Positions 10,723 through 19,470 of a DNA stretch of 52,784 bases are shown here, piece after piece. The first letter of the stretch is position 1, and the number at the start of each line of letters is the position of its first letter. The stretch is from assembly GCF_000426605.1 (NCBI RefSeq), contig NZ_AUFR01000019.1, forward strand, positions 1-52,784. The letters run 5' to 3'. Source of the stretch: Propionibacterium acidifaciens DSM 21887 (lineage in GTDB: Bacteria; Actinomycetota; Actinomycetes; Propionibacteriales; Propionibacteriaceae). A program made the translations under genes and the position numbers. The notes beneath the pieces are model-generated. The model was not told where the DNA came from. It searched no databases and worked only from the letters and a program-made list of their open reading frames with translations.

Positions 10723-11967
10723 TCAGGACCCCGTCTTCGCCTTGGACCGCTCGAGCGCCTTCCGGCGGGCGGCCTCGGAGCGCTCGGCGATCTGCGCGGC
10801 GTGCTGGTCGTCCCGGGTGAGGTTGCGCCCCGACTCGGGGTCGAAGACCATCATGTCCTCGGGCAGGAAGAACAGCGAGGCCTCCTCGCCCTCGAGGACG
10901 TGCGAGCTCGGGTCGAGGTTGACGATGAACTGCGTGCGCAGGCCCTCGCCGTCCAGGTCCCGGTCGAGCTCCTCGAGGGTGCTCTGCACCGCCGGGTCCG
11001 AGGCGAAGGGCACATAGGCGTACTGCTCATTGCCGAGCCACTCGGTGACGTCCACCGTGCTGGAGAAGACGACGGCGCCAGCCGGAGGAGTGCGCACCTC
11101 GGCGTCCTTGATGGCCTCGGGCCGCAGGCCCACGACAACGACCTCCGTGCCCTTCAGCTCGTCGCGGATCCCCTCGGGGATCGGGGCGCTGACCATCGGC
11201 AGCTCGAGGCGGTCGTCGCGCACCCGGGCGGGCAGGAAGTTCATCGGCGGGGAGCCGATGAACCCGGCGACGAAGAGGTTGACCGGCTCCTCGTAGAGCT
11301 CGCGGGGGGACGCGCACTGCTGGAGCACGCCTTTGCGCATGACGGCCACGCGGTCGCCCAGCGTCATGGCCTCGGTCTGGTCGTGGGTGACGTAGACCGT
11401 CGTGATGCCGAGCCTGCGCTGCAGCCGGGCGATCTCCGTGCGCATCTGGCCGCGCAGCTTGGCGTCGAGGTTGCTGAGCGGCTCGTCGAAGAGGAAGGCG
11501 TCGGCGTCGCGGACGATGGCCCGCCCCATGGCCACGCGCTGGCGCTGGCCGCCGGACAGGTTGGCGGGCCTGCGGTCGAGGTGCTCGGTGAGCTCGAGCA
11601 TCTCGGCGGCCTCGCGCACCCGCCGGTCGACCTCCTCCTCGGGGATCCTGTTGTGCCCCAGGCGCAGCGGGAAGGCGATGTTGTCGCGCACGCTCAGGTG
11701 CGGGTAGAGCGCGTAGTTCTGGAAGACCATCGCGAGGTTGCGGTCCTTCGGCGCCAAGTCGTTCACGCGCCTGCCATCGATCTCCAGGTCGCCGCTCGTG
11801 ATGTCCTCCAGACCGACGACCATGCGCAGCGTCGTCGACTTGCCGCAGCCCGAGGGGCCGACGAGGATCATGAACTCGCCGTCGGCGATGTCCAGACTGA
11901 TGTCGTTGACGGCCTTGAAGCCGTCGCCGTACTCCTTGCAGATGTTCTTCAGAGTGATCTGGGCCAT
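10723..11967 (-). CDS. Carbohydrate ABC importer ATPase (MsmK/UgpC/SugC type)
   Basis: The 414-residue ATPase energises the sugar importer encoded just upstream. Walker A is GPSGCGKSTTLR, the Q-loop FQNYALYPHLS, the signature LSGGQRQRVAMGRAI, Walker B FLFDEPLSNLDAKLR and the H-loop YVTHDQ. Residues after about 240 form the regulatory TOBE-type domain usual in MsmK/MalK proteins. An extra charged tail (about 40 residues, ending RRKALERSKAKTGS) follows. AGGAGA precedes the ATG. It is last in an SBP-permease-permease-ATPase operon, the order of the mycobacterial LpqY-SugABC trehalose system; the actual sugar is unknown. Confidence 0.93.
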   Translation of the reverse strand: MAQITLKNICKEYGDGFKAVNDISLDIADGEFMILVGPSGCGKSTTLRMVVGLEDITSGDLEIDGRRVNDLAPKDRNLAMVFQNYALYPHLSVRDNIAFPLRLGHNRIPEEEVDRRVREAAEMLELTEHLDRRPANLSGGQRQRVAMGRAIVRDADAFLFDEPLSNLDAKLRGQMRTEIARLQRRLGITTVYVTHDQTEAMTLGDRVAVMRKGVLQQCASPRELYEEPVNLFVAGFIGSPPMNFLPARVRDDRLELPMVSAPIPEGIRDELKGTEVVVVGLRPEAIKDAEVRTPPAGAVVFSSTVDVTEWLGNEQYAYVPFASDPAVQSTLEELDRDLDGEGLRTQFIVNLDPSSHVLEGEEASLFFLPEDMMVFDPESGRNLTRDDQHAAQIAERSEAARRKALERSKAKTGS

Positions 11968-11987
11968 GGTGGTTTCTCCTAACCGGG

Positions 11988-12830
11988 TCAGCCCTTGACG
12001 GCGCCGGAGGTGAGCCCGGAGACGATCTGGCGCTGGAAGAGGAGGACGAGCAGGACGACGGGGATGGTCACGACGACCCCCGCCGCGCAGATGGCGCCGG
12101 TCGGCGACTCGAACTGACTGGCACCGGTGAAGAAGGCCAGCGCCGCCGGGACCGTGCGGGCCTGGTCGCTGGTCAGCGACATGGCGAACACGAAGTCGTT
12201 CCACGCCGTGAAGAAGGCGATGATCGCGGTCGTGAAGACGCCGGGCGCGGCGAGCGGGACGATGACCTTGCGGAACGCCTCCCAGCTCGTGGCGCCGTCG
12301 ACCTGGGCGGCCTGCTCCATCTCCCAGGGGATCTGCTGGAAGAACGCGGACAGCGTCCAGATCGCCAACGGCAGGGTCAGCACGAGATAGGGCAGGATCA
12401 GGCCGGGGATCGTGTCGAACAGGTGGATGCGGCGCCACAGGTCGAACAGTGGGGTGACGAGCGAGATGACCGGGAAGAAGGACACCGTGAGGGCGGTCCC
12501 GAGGATCATCCGCTTGCCCGGGAAGTCCAGGCGGGCGATCGCGTAGGCGCAGAAGGTCGCGAGGATCACGGCGACGAGGGTGGCGATGACCGCGACGAGG
12601 ATCGAGTTGCGCAGCGCCGGCAGGAAGAGGTTCTTCGCGCCGCCGGTGAAGATGAGCCGGTAGTTCTCCAGCGTCGGGCTGTGGGCCCAGAACTTCCCGT
12701 CGGCCCGGTCGGCCGTCGACTTGAGCGACATGTTGAGGATCCACAGCAGCGGGACGACCGTGTAGACGATGATCGCCACCGAGGCGACGGTCTGCCAGAA
12801 TCTCCGGGCGCCGGACAGCTCACGATTCAT
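11988..12830 (-). CDS. Sugar ABC importer permease, MalG/SugB-like
   Basis: The 280-residue inner-membrane permease has about six hydrophobic segments, beginning FWQTVASVAIIVYTVVPLL near residue 11. The cytoplasmic coupling helix is visible as EQAAQVDGATSWEAFRKVI with the usual Gly and downstream PLAAPG (about residues 175-200). It pairs with the other permease and the SugC-like ATPase. The start at 12830 is 6 nt after the stop of the previous permease gene, so the genes are almost certainly co-transcribed. Confidence 0.92.
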   Translation of the reverse strand: MNRELSGARRFWQTVASVAIIVYTVVPLLWILNMSLKSTADRADGKFWAHSPTLENYRLIFTGGAKNLFLPALRNSILVAVIATLVAVILATFCAYAIARLDFPGKRMILGTALTVSFFPVISLVTPLFDLWRRIHLFDTIPGLILPYLVLTLPLAIWTLSAFFQQIPWEMEQAAQVDGATSWEAFRKVIVPLAAPGVFTTAIIAFFTAWNDFVFAMSLTSDQARTVPAALAFFTGASQFESPTGAICAAGVVVTIPVVLLVLLFQRQIVSGLTSGAVKG

Positions 12831-12836
12831 AGCCGG

Positions 12837-13766
12837 TCACTTCCTTCCGCCGGCCAGGTCGACGCGGAACCCCTTGACGAAGATCACCGCGATGATGACG
12901 ACGCAGACGAACAGCAGCACCGACACGGCCGAGCCGAGCCCGACCTCGGTGCGCGAGATCGTCTGGTTGTAGGCGATCAGCGACAGCGACGAGGTGTCGT
13001 GGCTGCCGGCGGTCATGATGAAGATGTTGTCGAAGATCCGGAAGGCGTCGAGCGTGCGGAACAGCAGCGCCACCATGATCTGGGACTTCATGTTGGGAAG
13101 GATCACCTTGCGCAGCCGCTCGCCCCACGTGGCGCCGTCGACGACCGCCGCCTCCTCCATCGCACTGTCGATCTGGGTCAGGCCGGCGAGCAGCAGCAGC
13201 GACATGAATGGGGTGGTCTTCCAGATCTCCGAGCCGCAGATCGGCACCATCGAGCTCCAGAAGCCGCCGAACCAGTCGTAGTCGGCCGGGAACAGCCCGA
13301 GGGACAGCTTGTGGAGCAGCGGGTCGACGAAGCCGGTGTCGGTCGCGAAGGCGTAGAACCAGGAGAACGCCGAGACGACGGTGATGATCGAGTAGGGGAT
13401 GAGCACGACGGTGCGCAGCAGCCCCCGCCCATGGACGATCTTCTCCATTGCCAAGGCGATCGCGAAGCCGAGCACCAGCTCGACGACGACGGTGACGACG
13501 GTGATGAAGGCCGTCGTGCCGAACGCCCGCCACCACAGCGGGTCGGTGAGGATGATCCCGTAGTTGCGCAGGAACACGAAGTCCCGCCCGCCCGGATCGG
13601 TGAGGCGGTACTTGAACAGCGAGGTGTAGACCGCCTGGAGGATCGGGTAGAAGGTGACGAGGATCATGATGACGAAGGCCGGCCCGGCCAGCTTCCAGCC
13701 GAGCCTGCGCTCCTCGCGGGCCCGGTCGCTCAGGTGGGGCCTAGCGGTGTCGGGGGCGGTGCTCAT
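12837..13766 (-). CDS. Sugar ABC importer permease, MalF/SugA-like
   Basis: The 309-residue permease has about six membrane segments starting with AGPAFVIMILVTFYPILQA near residue 27. The coupling motif is EEAAVVDGATWGERLRKVI followed by LPNMK. The ATG at 13766 overlaps the stop of the substrate-binding protein gene (ATGA), which supports this start over the longer open frame. It forms the translocation pore with the SugB-like partner. Confidence 0.92.
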   Translation of the reverse strand: MSTAPDTARPHLSDRAREERRLGWKLAGPAFVIMILVTFYPILQAVYTSLFKYRLTDPGGRDFVFLRNYGIILTDPLWWRAFGTTAFITVVTVVVELVLGFAIALAMEKIVHGRGLLRTVVLIPYSIITVVSAFSWFYAFATDTGFVDPLLHKLSLGLFPADYDWFGGFWSSMVPICGSEIWKTTPFMSLLLLAGLTQIDSAMEEAAVVDGATWGERLRKVILPNMKSQIMVALLFRTLDAFRIFDNIFIMTAGSHDTSSLSLIAYNQTISRTEVGLGSAVSVLLFVCVVIIAVIFVKGFRVDLAGGRK

Positions 13767-15073
13767 AGCAGGGCCTCCCCGCGCAGGACCTTCATGATGA
13801 GCTCGGTCGACTCGGCCGGGGTGCGCGACGGATCGACCTGCTCGGGCGGCGACCAGGTGCGCTGGATGGCGGCGGACAGATCGCCGTAGTAGGCGGTGCG
13901 GGGCCGCTGCACGGCGTTGTTCAGAGACTCCCTGAAGACGTCGGCCATGGGGAACTGCTCGGCGATCTCCGGGTCGTCGAACACCGACGAGCGGGAGGCG
14001 GCGTTGCCCGTGCCGAGCATGTACTCCTTCTGGTGCTCGGCGCTCGTGATGCACGAGATCGCCCGCCAGGCCTCGTCCTTGTGCTGCGAGGCCGTGTTGA
14101 CGCCCAGCTCGATGCCGCCGAAGGGGGGCGCCGCCTCCTTGTCGGCGTCGACCCGCGGGTACGTGGTCCAGCCGATGTCGTCGAAGAAGGACAGGTCGTT
14201 CTCCTTCATGGCGGCGTAGACGTACATCCAGTTGAGCATGAAGCCCGAGGTCGCCTCGTCCTGGAACATGTTGAGCGAGGTGGTCTCGGTCATCGACGAC
14301 AGGGCGGGGCCGACGGCCCCGGAGGAGGCCAGCTCCTGGATGACCTCGGCGGCGCGCTGGCCCTCGGGCGTGTCGAGCCCCAGCCGAGTGTCCTCGGCCG
14401 TGGCGCCCTCGTTCTGCACGATCGTGCCGCCGGCGCCGGCGACGAGGGCGTTGACGAAGACGGTGTAGCCCTCGTAGCGCTTGGCCTGGACGGCGAGGTC
14501 GGTGCCGGTGGAGCGGGCCGCCGCGGCGAGCTGGTCGAAGGTGACCGGCCGGGTCATGTCGAGCCCCGCTGCGGCGGCCACCGACTTGCGGTACCACAGC
14601 AGCTGCGTGTTGGCCCAGAAGGGCGCCGCGACGAGGGCGTCGTTCCAGTGGGAGGCGTCGAGGGAGCCCTGCACCCGGTCCTCGGTGAAGTCGGCGACGT
14701 ACTGGTCGGGGACGTTCACGAGGTAGCCGGCCTCGGCGAACTCGGGGACGACCACCGGGTCGAGGCTCATGATGTCGACCCCCGAGTCGTGGGCCGCCAG
14801 TCTGCGGATGAGCTGCTGGCGCTGGTCGGAGGCCTCGTTCGGCAACAGCTCGACGTTGATGGTGTAGGTGCCGCCGGAGGCCTGGGAGCACTCGGCGGCG
14901 AGCTGCGCCTGGCCCCCTCCGGTGGGCGAGGAGCCGCCGCCGTCGGGATTGATGAACCAGGTGAGGGTGTCGGTGCCGGCCGTCCCGCCGCCGGAGCACC
15001 CGGTGAGCCCGGAGACGGCGAGGGCGAGAAGGCAGCCTCCCAGGACGGGTGCGAGAGATTTCCTCGATCTCAT
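13763..15073 (-). CDS. Sugar ABC importer substrate-binding lipoprotein
   Basis: The 436-residue extracytoplasmic binding protein begins with a lipoprotein signal: basic MRSRKS, a hydrophobic stretch and lipobox SGLTGC, with the lipidated Cys near residue 24. The mature part is of the family-1 solute-binding type, with LVAAPFWANTQLLWYRK and GFMLNWMYVYAAMK among its recognisable stretches. It delivers an unidentified carbohydrate, perhaps a disaccharide such as trehalose by operon analogy only. AGGA lies 5 nt before the ATG at 15073; alternative starts at 15094 or 15112 would lengthen the signal peptide. A TATGAT -10-like box lies at 15108-15113. Confidence 0.9.
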   Translation of the reverse strand: MRSRKSLAPVLGGCLLALAVSGLTGCSGGGTAGTDTLTWFINPDGGGSSPTGGGQAQLAAECSQASGGTYTINVELLPNEASDQRQQLIRRLAAHDSGVDIMSLDPVVVPEFAEAGYLVNVPDQYVADFTEDRVQGSLDASHWNDALVAAPFWANTQLLWYRKSVAAAAGLDMTRPVTFDQLAAAARSTGTDLAVQAKRYEGYTVFVNALVAGAGGTIVQNEGATAEDTRLGLDTPEGQRAAEVIQELASSGAVGPALSSMTETTSLNMFQDEATSGFMLNWMYVYAAMKENDLSFFDDIGWTTYPRVDADKEAAPPFGGIELGVNTASQHKDEAWRAISCITSAEHQKEYMLGTGNAASRSSVFDDPEIAEQFPMADVFRESLNNAVQRPRTAYYGDLSAAIQRTWSPPEQVDPSRTPAESTELIMKVLRGEALL

Positions 15074-15143
15074 GGTCTTCCTGCCTCGTTGCATGAATGT
15101 GGTCCTGATCATAGTCGAGGGGCCACATTCCCGGGCGGCACCG

Positions 15144-15172
15144 GGGGGCGTTCGCGGTGAGCGAACGCCCCC
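15144..15172 (-). terminator. Terminator-like hairpin after the NatB-like exporter gene
   Basis: A perfect 12-bp stem GGGGGCGTTCGC / GCGAACGCCCCC with a 5-nt loop lies just past the stop of the ABC-2 permease gene (15184) and before the sugar operon. No T tract is present, as is usual in high-GC actinomycetes. Confidence 0.7.
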
Positions 15173-15183
15173 GTCAGGCCCCT

Positions 15184-16365
15184 TTACCGGGAGCCCAGCG
15201 CCTGCCTCAGGCTCACCCGGCCGTGGGTCTGCAGCAGCGAGCGCCGGTAGATCCTCGAGCCCGCCCAGACCACCAGCGGGGTGATGGCCAGCGTGACCGC
15301 CAGGGCGATGACCGCCTGCCACCACGGGGCCGTCCCGGTCGCCAGACGCACCGGCATGAGCACGCAGGACACGAGCGGCACGAAGGACAGGACGCTCTGG
15401 GCCGGGCCGTGGACGGCGAAGCCGACGACGTAGATCGCCAGGAGCAGCCAGGTCAGCGGCTGGGAGGTGTGCTGGAGGTCCTCCTGCGAGCTGGCCAGGG
15501 CGCCGGCGGCCGCCCACAGGCAGGCCAGGGTGCAGAAGCCGACCAGGAAGAAGGCGAGGAACCAGGCGAGGGAGCCGGACAGCCCCGGCAGCACGGCTCC
15601 GAGCCCGGTCCGCGAGACGCCGAGGAGCCCGACGATCGTGTAGAGGGCCATCTGGCCCAGGGCCATGAGGGTGTTGCCGACGATCTTGCCCAGCAGCAGC
15701 TGGTGGGCCGGCACCGCTGCCGTGAGGATCTCGATGACCCGGGACTGCTTCTCGGCCGTCACCGACTGGGCGATCTGCATGCCGAACATCATCGAGGAGA
15801 CCATGAACAGCGCGGCGAAGGCGATGCCGACGAAGTAGCCCCGCATGGTGAACCCGGCGTCGGGGTCGAGCTCCTCGCTCGTGACGCTCGTCGCCGCGGC
15901 CAGCTGCTCGTCGCCCATGCCGGTCTGCTCGGCGAGCCGGGCCAGGGCGGTCTGGGAGGCGGCCGTGCTCGTGTAGGAGAGCAGCTGCTCGTCGGCGGAG
16001 CCGCCGAAGGTGAGCACCCAGCCGGTGCCGGTCTCGTGCAGCCAGGCCGTGTCGTCGTCGCCCAGTTCGGCGCGGGCGGCCGTCTCGTCGGCCGCCTCGG
16101 CGAGCTCGATCCGCGCGGAGGATCCGTTGGCCCCGGCCACGGAGCCGATGGCCTGCGCCACCCGGGCCGAGGCGGGGTCGGAGGTCACGACGGTCCAGGT
16201 CTTCTGCTGGGAGCTCGACCAGATGGAGAAGCCGAGGCCCCCGGCGATGATGACGAGCATGAGGATGGTCGAGATGATGAAGCTCCGGTCGCGGAGCCTG
16301 ACGGACATCTCGTGCCCGGCGACGATGCGCCACTGATTCCCGGAGCCCGTTCCGACGGTGCTCAT
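15184..16365 (-). CDS. ABC-2 type exporter permease, NatB-like
   Basis: The 393-residue membrane protein has one N-terminal membrane segment (about residues 29-48), a soluble outside domain of about 150 residues, then five or six hydrophobic segments, the NatB layout. The conserved cytoplasmic stretch AEKQSRVIEILTAAVP precedes LLLGKIVG. With the ATPase encoded upstream it probably exports ions, peptides or a drug; the substrate is unknown. The ATG at 16365 overlaps the ATPase stop (ATGA). Confidence 0.88.
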   Translation of the reverse strand: MSTVGTGSGNQWRIVAGHEMSVRLRDRSFIISTILMLVIIAGGLGFSIWSSSQQKTWTVVTSDPASARVAQAIGSVAGANGSSARIELAEAADETAARAELGDDDTAWLHETGTGWVLTFGGSADEQLLSYTSTAASQTALARLAEQTGMGDEQLAAATSVTSEELDPDAGFTMRGYFVGIAFAALFMVSSMMFGMQIAQSVTAEKQSRVIEILTAAVPAHQLLLGKIVGNTLMALGQMALYTIVGLLGVSRTGLGAVLPGLSGSLAWFLAFFLVGFCTLACLWAAAGALASSQEDLQHTSQPLTWLLLAIYVVGFAVHGPAQSVLSFVPLVSCVLMPVRLATGTAPWWQAVIALAVTLAITPLVVWAGSRIYRRSLLQTHGRVSLRQALGSR

Positions 16366-17243
16366 CGGGTCACCTCCCGGTAGATCTCGGCAAGGGTGGG
16401 ACGGACCTCGGCGAGCTCGCGCACGTCGCCGCGGGCCAGCGCCTCGGTCAGCAGCGCGCGCCGGGCGTCGGCGGTCTCGAGGGTCAGCAGTGCGGTGGGG
16501 CCGGCCACGTCGAGGACGGTGATGCCGGGCAGGTCGCGCACCCAGCCCGTGTCGACGTCCATGACCAGGCGGTGGCGGGACTCGCCGCCGGCCTCCAGCT
16601 CCTCGCGGGTACCGGCCGCCACGACCCGCCCGTGGGAGAGGATGACGAGCCGGTCGCACAGTCGCTCGACGAGGGAGAGCTGGTGGGAGCTGAACAGCAG
16701 GGGGACTCCGGCCGCGGTGCGCGTGCGCAGCACCTCGGCCAGCGAGTCGACGGCCTCCGGGTCGAGGCCGCTGAAGGGCTCGTCGAGGATGAGGGCGGCC
16801 GGCTCGGTCATGACGGCGGCGGTGACCTGGACGCGCTGCTGGTTGCCGAGGGAGAGCTTCTCGAGCTTCTCGTCCGTGCGCTCGCCCAGGCCGAAGGCCT
16901 CGAGCAGCGCCACGGCCTCGGCGCGGGCCGCCGCGGCCCCGGCGCCGTGCAGGCGGGCCAAGTAGACGAGCTGGTCGAGCACTCGCTGTTTGGGATAGAG
17001 CCCGCGCTCCTCGGGCATGTAGCCGATCCGGCGGCGCTCGGCCGCGGTGATCGGGGCGCCGTCCCACAGGACCTCGCCCGCGTCGGGGCCGAGCAGGCCC
17101 ATGATCATGCGCATCGTCGTCGTCTTCCCCGCGCCGTTGCCCCCGATGAAGCCGACGGTCGCCCCGTCGGGCACCTCGAGGCTCACGTCGTCGACGGCGA
17201 CCAGCTCGCCGAACCGCCGGGTGAGGTGTCGTGTCTCGAACAT
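16362..17243 (-). CDS. ABC exporter ATPase, NatA-like
   Basis: The 293-residue ATPase partners the NatB-like permease. Walker A is GGNGAGKTTTMR, the signature LSLGNQQRVQV (family variant of LSGGQ), Walker B LILDEPFSGLDP and the switch His in FSSHQLS. The start at 17243 (MFETRHLTRRFG) fits homologues better than the in-frame ATG at 17279. No Shine-Dalgarno sequence is present; CAGACT lies 7 nt upstream and may be a leaderless promoter. The two-component system gene ends 106 nt upstream on the same strand and may control the exporter. Confidence 0.92.
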   Translation of the reverse strand: MFETRHLTRRFGELVAVDDVSLEVPDGATVGFIGGNGAGKTTTMRMIMGLLGPDAGEVLWDGAPITAAERRRIGYMPEERGLYPKQRVLDQLVYLARLHGAGAAAARAEAVALLEAFGLGERTDEKLEKLSLGNQQRVQVTAAVMTEPAALILDEPFSGLDPEAVDSLAEVLRTRTAAGVPLLFSSHQLSLVERLCDRLVILSHGRVVAAGTREELEAGGESRHRLVMDVDTGWVRDLPGITVLDVAGPTALLTLETADARRALLTEALARGDVRELAEVRPTLAEIYREVTR

Positions 17244-17349
17244 GACGACAAGTCTGCCGGTCCGTCCGCGCTCGCGCATCGGCCGTCCAGGGGAACTCGG
17301 GCCCGCCCGTCCCGCGCGGCCTCGTCCGAAGGGATGAGTCCCGGTGCGG

Positions 17350-18021
17350 TCAGTCCGCCAGGCCGTGCCGGAAGGCCCAGGCCACGGCCTGCACCCGGTC
17401 GCGCAGTCCCAGCTTGGCCAGCAGGTTCGAGATGTGGGTCTTGACGGTCGCCTCCGAGACGACCAGTTCGGCGGCGATCTCCGCGTTGGACAGGCCCCTG
17501 GCCAGGGCGCGCAGCACCTCGGTCTCGCGCCCGGTGAGTTCGGCCGGGCCGATGGCGGCGCCCGTCCCCGGCCCCGGCCCGTCCGGGGCCGGCGGCTGGG
17601 CCCCGGACGCCGACATCGCCCGGATGACGCGCAGCGTCACCCTCGGACTGAGCAGCGCGTCGCCTCGGGCGACGGCGCGCACGGCCGAGACCAGCTCGTC
17701 GGGGTCGGAGTTCTTCAGGACGAAGCCCGAGGCGCCGGCGCCGAGGGCCTCGAAGACGTAGTCGTCGCGGTCGAAGGTGGTGACCATGATGACCCTGGCG
17801 AGATTCTCGGCGGTGATCGCGCGGGTGGCCTCGATGCCGTCGACGCCGGGCATCTGCACGTCCATGAGGATGACGTCGGGGCGCTCGGCGCGGGCCAGCT
17901 CGACGGCCAGGGCGCCGTCGTGGGCCTGGCCGACCACCTCGATGTCGTCCTCCAGGGACAGGATCATGTCGAAGCCGGTGCGCACCAGCTTCTGGTCGTC
18001 TGCGAGCAGGACGCGGATCAT
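17350..18021 (-). CDS. NarL/LuxR-family response regulator
   Basis: The 223-residue regulator has a receiver domain (residues about 3-120): acidic LLADDQ, phospho-acceptor Asp in VILMDVQMPGVDGIEA, and Lys in GFVLKNSDP. A Pro/Gly-rich linker leads to a LuxR-type helix-turn-helix (LTGRETEVLRALARGLSNAE, then SEATVKTHISNLLAKL). Its ATG at 18021 overlaps the kinase stop by 4 nt. It likely acts as the transcriptional output of the adjacent kinase, possibly on the NatAB-like exporter downstream. Confidence 0.95.
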   Translation of the reverse strand: MIRVLLADDQKLVRTGFDMILSLEDDIEVVGQAHDGALAVELARAERPDVILMDVQMPGVDGIEATRAITAENLARVIMVTTFDRDDYVFEALGAGASGFVLKNSDPDELVSAVRAVARGDALLSPRVTLRVIRAMSASGAQPPAPDGPGPGTGAAIGPAELTGRETEVLRALARGLSNAEIAAELVVSEATVKTHISNLLAKLGLRDRVQAVAWAFRHGLAD

Positions 18022-19331
18022 GAGACCTCCTCGAGGGGGAGGCGGACCCTCACCCGGTAACCGCCGGTGGGGCGCGGACCGATCTCGGCCTCGCCCTTGT
18101 GTCCCGCGACGCGCTCGCGCATGCCGAGCAGCCCCAGGCCGGTGCCCGAGGAGCCCGGCACGGGGCGCCCGGAGTCGAGGATCTCGGCCTCCGCGTAGCG
18201 CTCGGTGATGCGCACGACCACCTGGGCGCTGCGGGCGGTGGAGTGGCGCCGCACGTTCGTGAGCGCCTCCTCGACGGTGCGGTAGATGGACAGGCCGATC
18301 GGCAGCGGCACGTTCTCGGCGGCCCCCGGCGTCGACTCCAGCAGCGTGCAGTCGACGTCCAGACCGTCCGGGCGGTCGGTGGTGAGCCCGGTGAGCTGGG
18401 CGAGGGTGGGGGAGGAGCGGCGGGAGCCGTCCTGGGGCCCGGTCGCGCCGCGCAGCGCGCCGAGCAACCCGCGCATCTGCCCGATGGCCTCCCGCGAGGA
18501 CTCCTCGACGGCGCTCAGCGCCCCGGCGGCCCGCTCCGGCCGCCGGGCGAGGGCGCGTCGCGCGGCGGCGGCCTGCACGCCCGTCACCGAGACGTGGTGG
18601 GCGACGACGTCGTGCAGCTCGCGGGCGATGCGCAGGCGCTCCTCGACGATCGCCCGGTCGCGCAGTTGCTCGGCCTGCCGTGCGATCTGGGCGGCCTGGT
18701 CCGCCAACTGGTCCTGCTGGCGAGCCCGGCGCCAGGCGCTCGTCCCGAAGGCGAAGGCGGCGACGAAGAAGACGATGTTCACCAGATAGGAGTAGATGCC
18801 GTACGACAGGGCCGGCCCGAGCAGGCCGTGCGCGGCGCCGTCGCCCTGGCGGTCGCTGATGCGCTCCAGACCGGAGCCGACGGCGACGTCCCAGGTGAGC
18901 CACACGAGGTCGGCCAGGAGGATCCCCGCGATGACGGCCGTCACCGCGCGCCGGCTCGCCGCCCAGTTGACGGCCGAGAAGACGGACAGGAAGATGAGCG
19001 CCATGCCGACCAGCTGGGAGTTCACCTCACCGGCGGTGCGGGTCGTCACGACGAAGCCGGCGAAGATGACCAGCGTCGAGGCGAGCGGGAAGCGGCGCCG
19101 CCACAGGAGCGGCGCGGCCTCGAGGACGATGAGCCCGTACTCGAGCGGGCGCGACCGGAGCAGCTCGGCCGAGACGTAGCCGCGCAGCAACTCGAGGTTC
19201 ATCGCCGCCGCCATGGCCATGGCGGCGGCGATGGCGGCGTCGCGCCGCTCGAGGCGCGGGCCCGGGCGTCGCCAGTCGTCGTCGAGACCGAGCCACGCCC
19301 CGATGCGTTCGGACAGCGGCTGCCTGGCCAT
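18018..19331 (-). CDS. Sensor histidine kinase, HisKA_3 (NarX/LiaS-like) type
   Basis: The 437-residue membrane kinase has several hydrophobic segments in residues about 40-220, then a helical segment ([17 protein letters not shown]) leading to the dimerisation/phosphoacceptor site [19 protein letters not shown]. An HATPase domain follows, with the N-box in [13 protein letters not shown] and the G-box in [26 protein letters not shown] precedes the ATG at 19331. The stimulus is unknown; coupling to an ABC exporter suggests envelope or toxicant sensing. It is divergent from uvrC. Confidence 0.93.
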   Translation of the reverse strand: MARQPLSERIGAWLGLDDDWRRPGPRLERRDAAIAAAMAMAAAMNLELLRGYVSAELLRSRPLEYGLIVLEAAPLLWRRRFPLASTLVIFAGFVVTTRTAGEVNSQLVGMALIFLSVFSAVNWAASRRAVTAVIAGILLADLVWLTWDVAVGSGLERISDRQGDGAAHGLLGPALSYGIYSYLVNIVFFVAAFAFGTSAWRRARQQDQLADQAAQIARQAEQLRDRAIVEERLRIARELHDVVAHHVSVTGVQAAAARRALARRPERAAGALSAVEESSREAIGQMRGLLGALRGATGPQDGSRRSSPTLAQLTGLTTDRPDGLDVDCTLLESTPGAAENVPLPIGLSIYRTVEEALTNVRRHSTARSAQVVVRITERYAEAEILDSGRPVPGSSGTGLGLLGMRERVAGHKGEAEIGPRPTGGYRVRVRLPLEEVS

Positions 19332-19454
19332 GCGTCCTCCCTCGTCCACGGGCCGATCGGGCTGGGGCGAGCCTAGCGGCCCGCCGCCGGTCGCCTGCGC
19401 GCCCGTCCATCCCCGGTCGCCGGCTCGCCCGTCCGGTTCCCGGCTCCGGCTCGG

Positions 19455-19470
19455 TACGCTGGCGGGCATG
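19455..19470 (+). promoter_or_regulatory. uvrC -10 box and leaderless start
   Basis: TACGCT (19455-19460), 7 nt, then the ATG at 19468. There is no Shine-Dalgarno sequence. Confidence 0.55.
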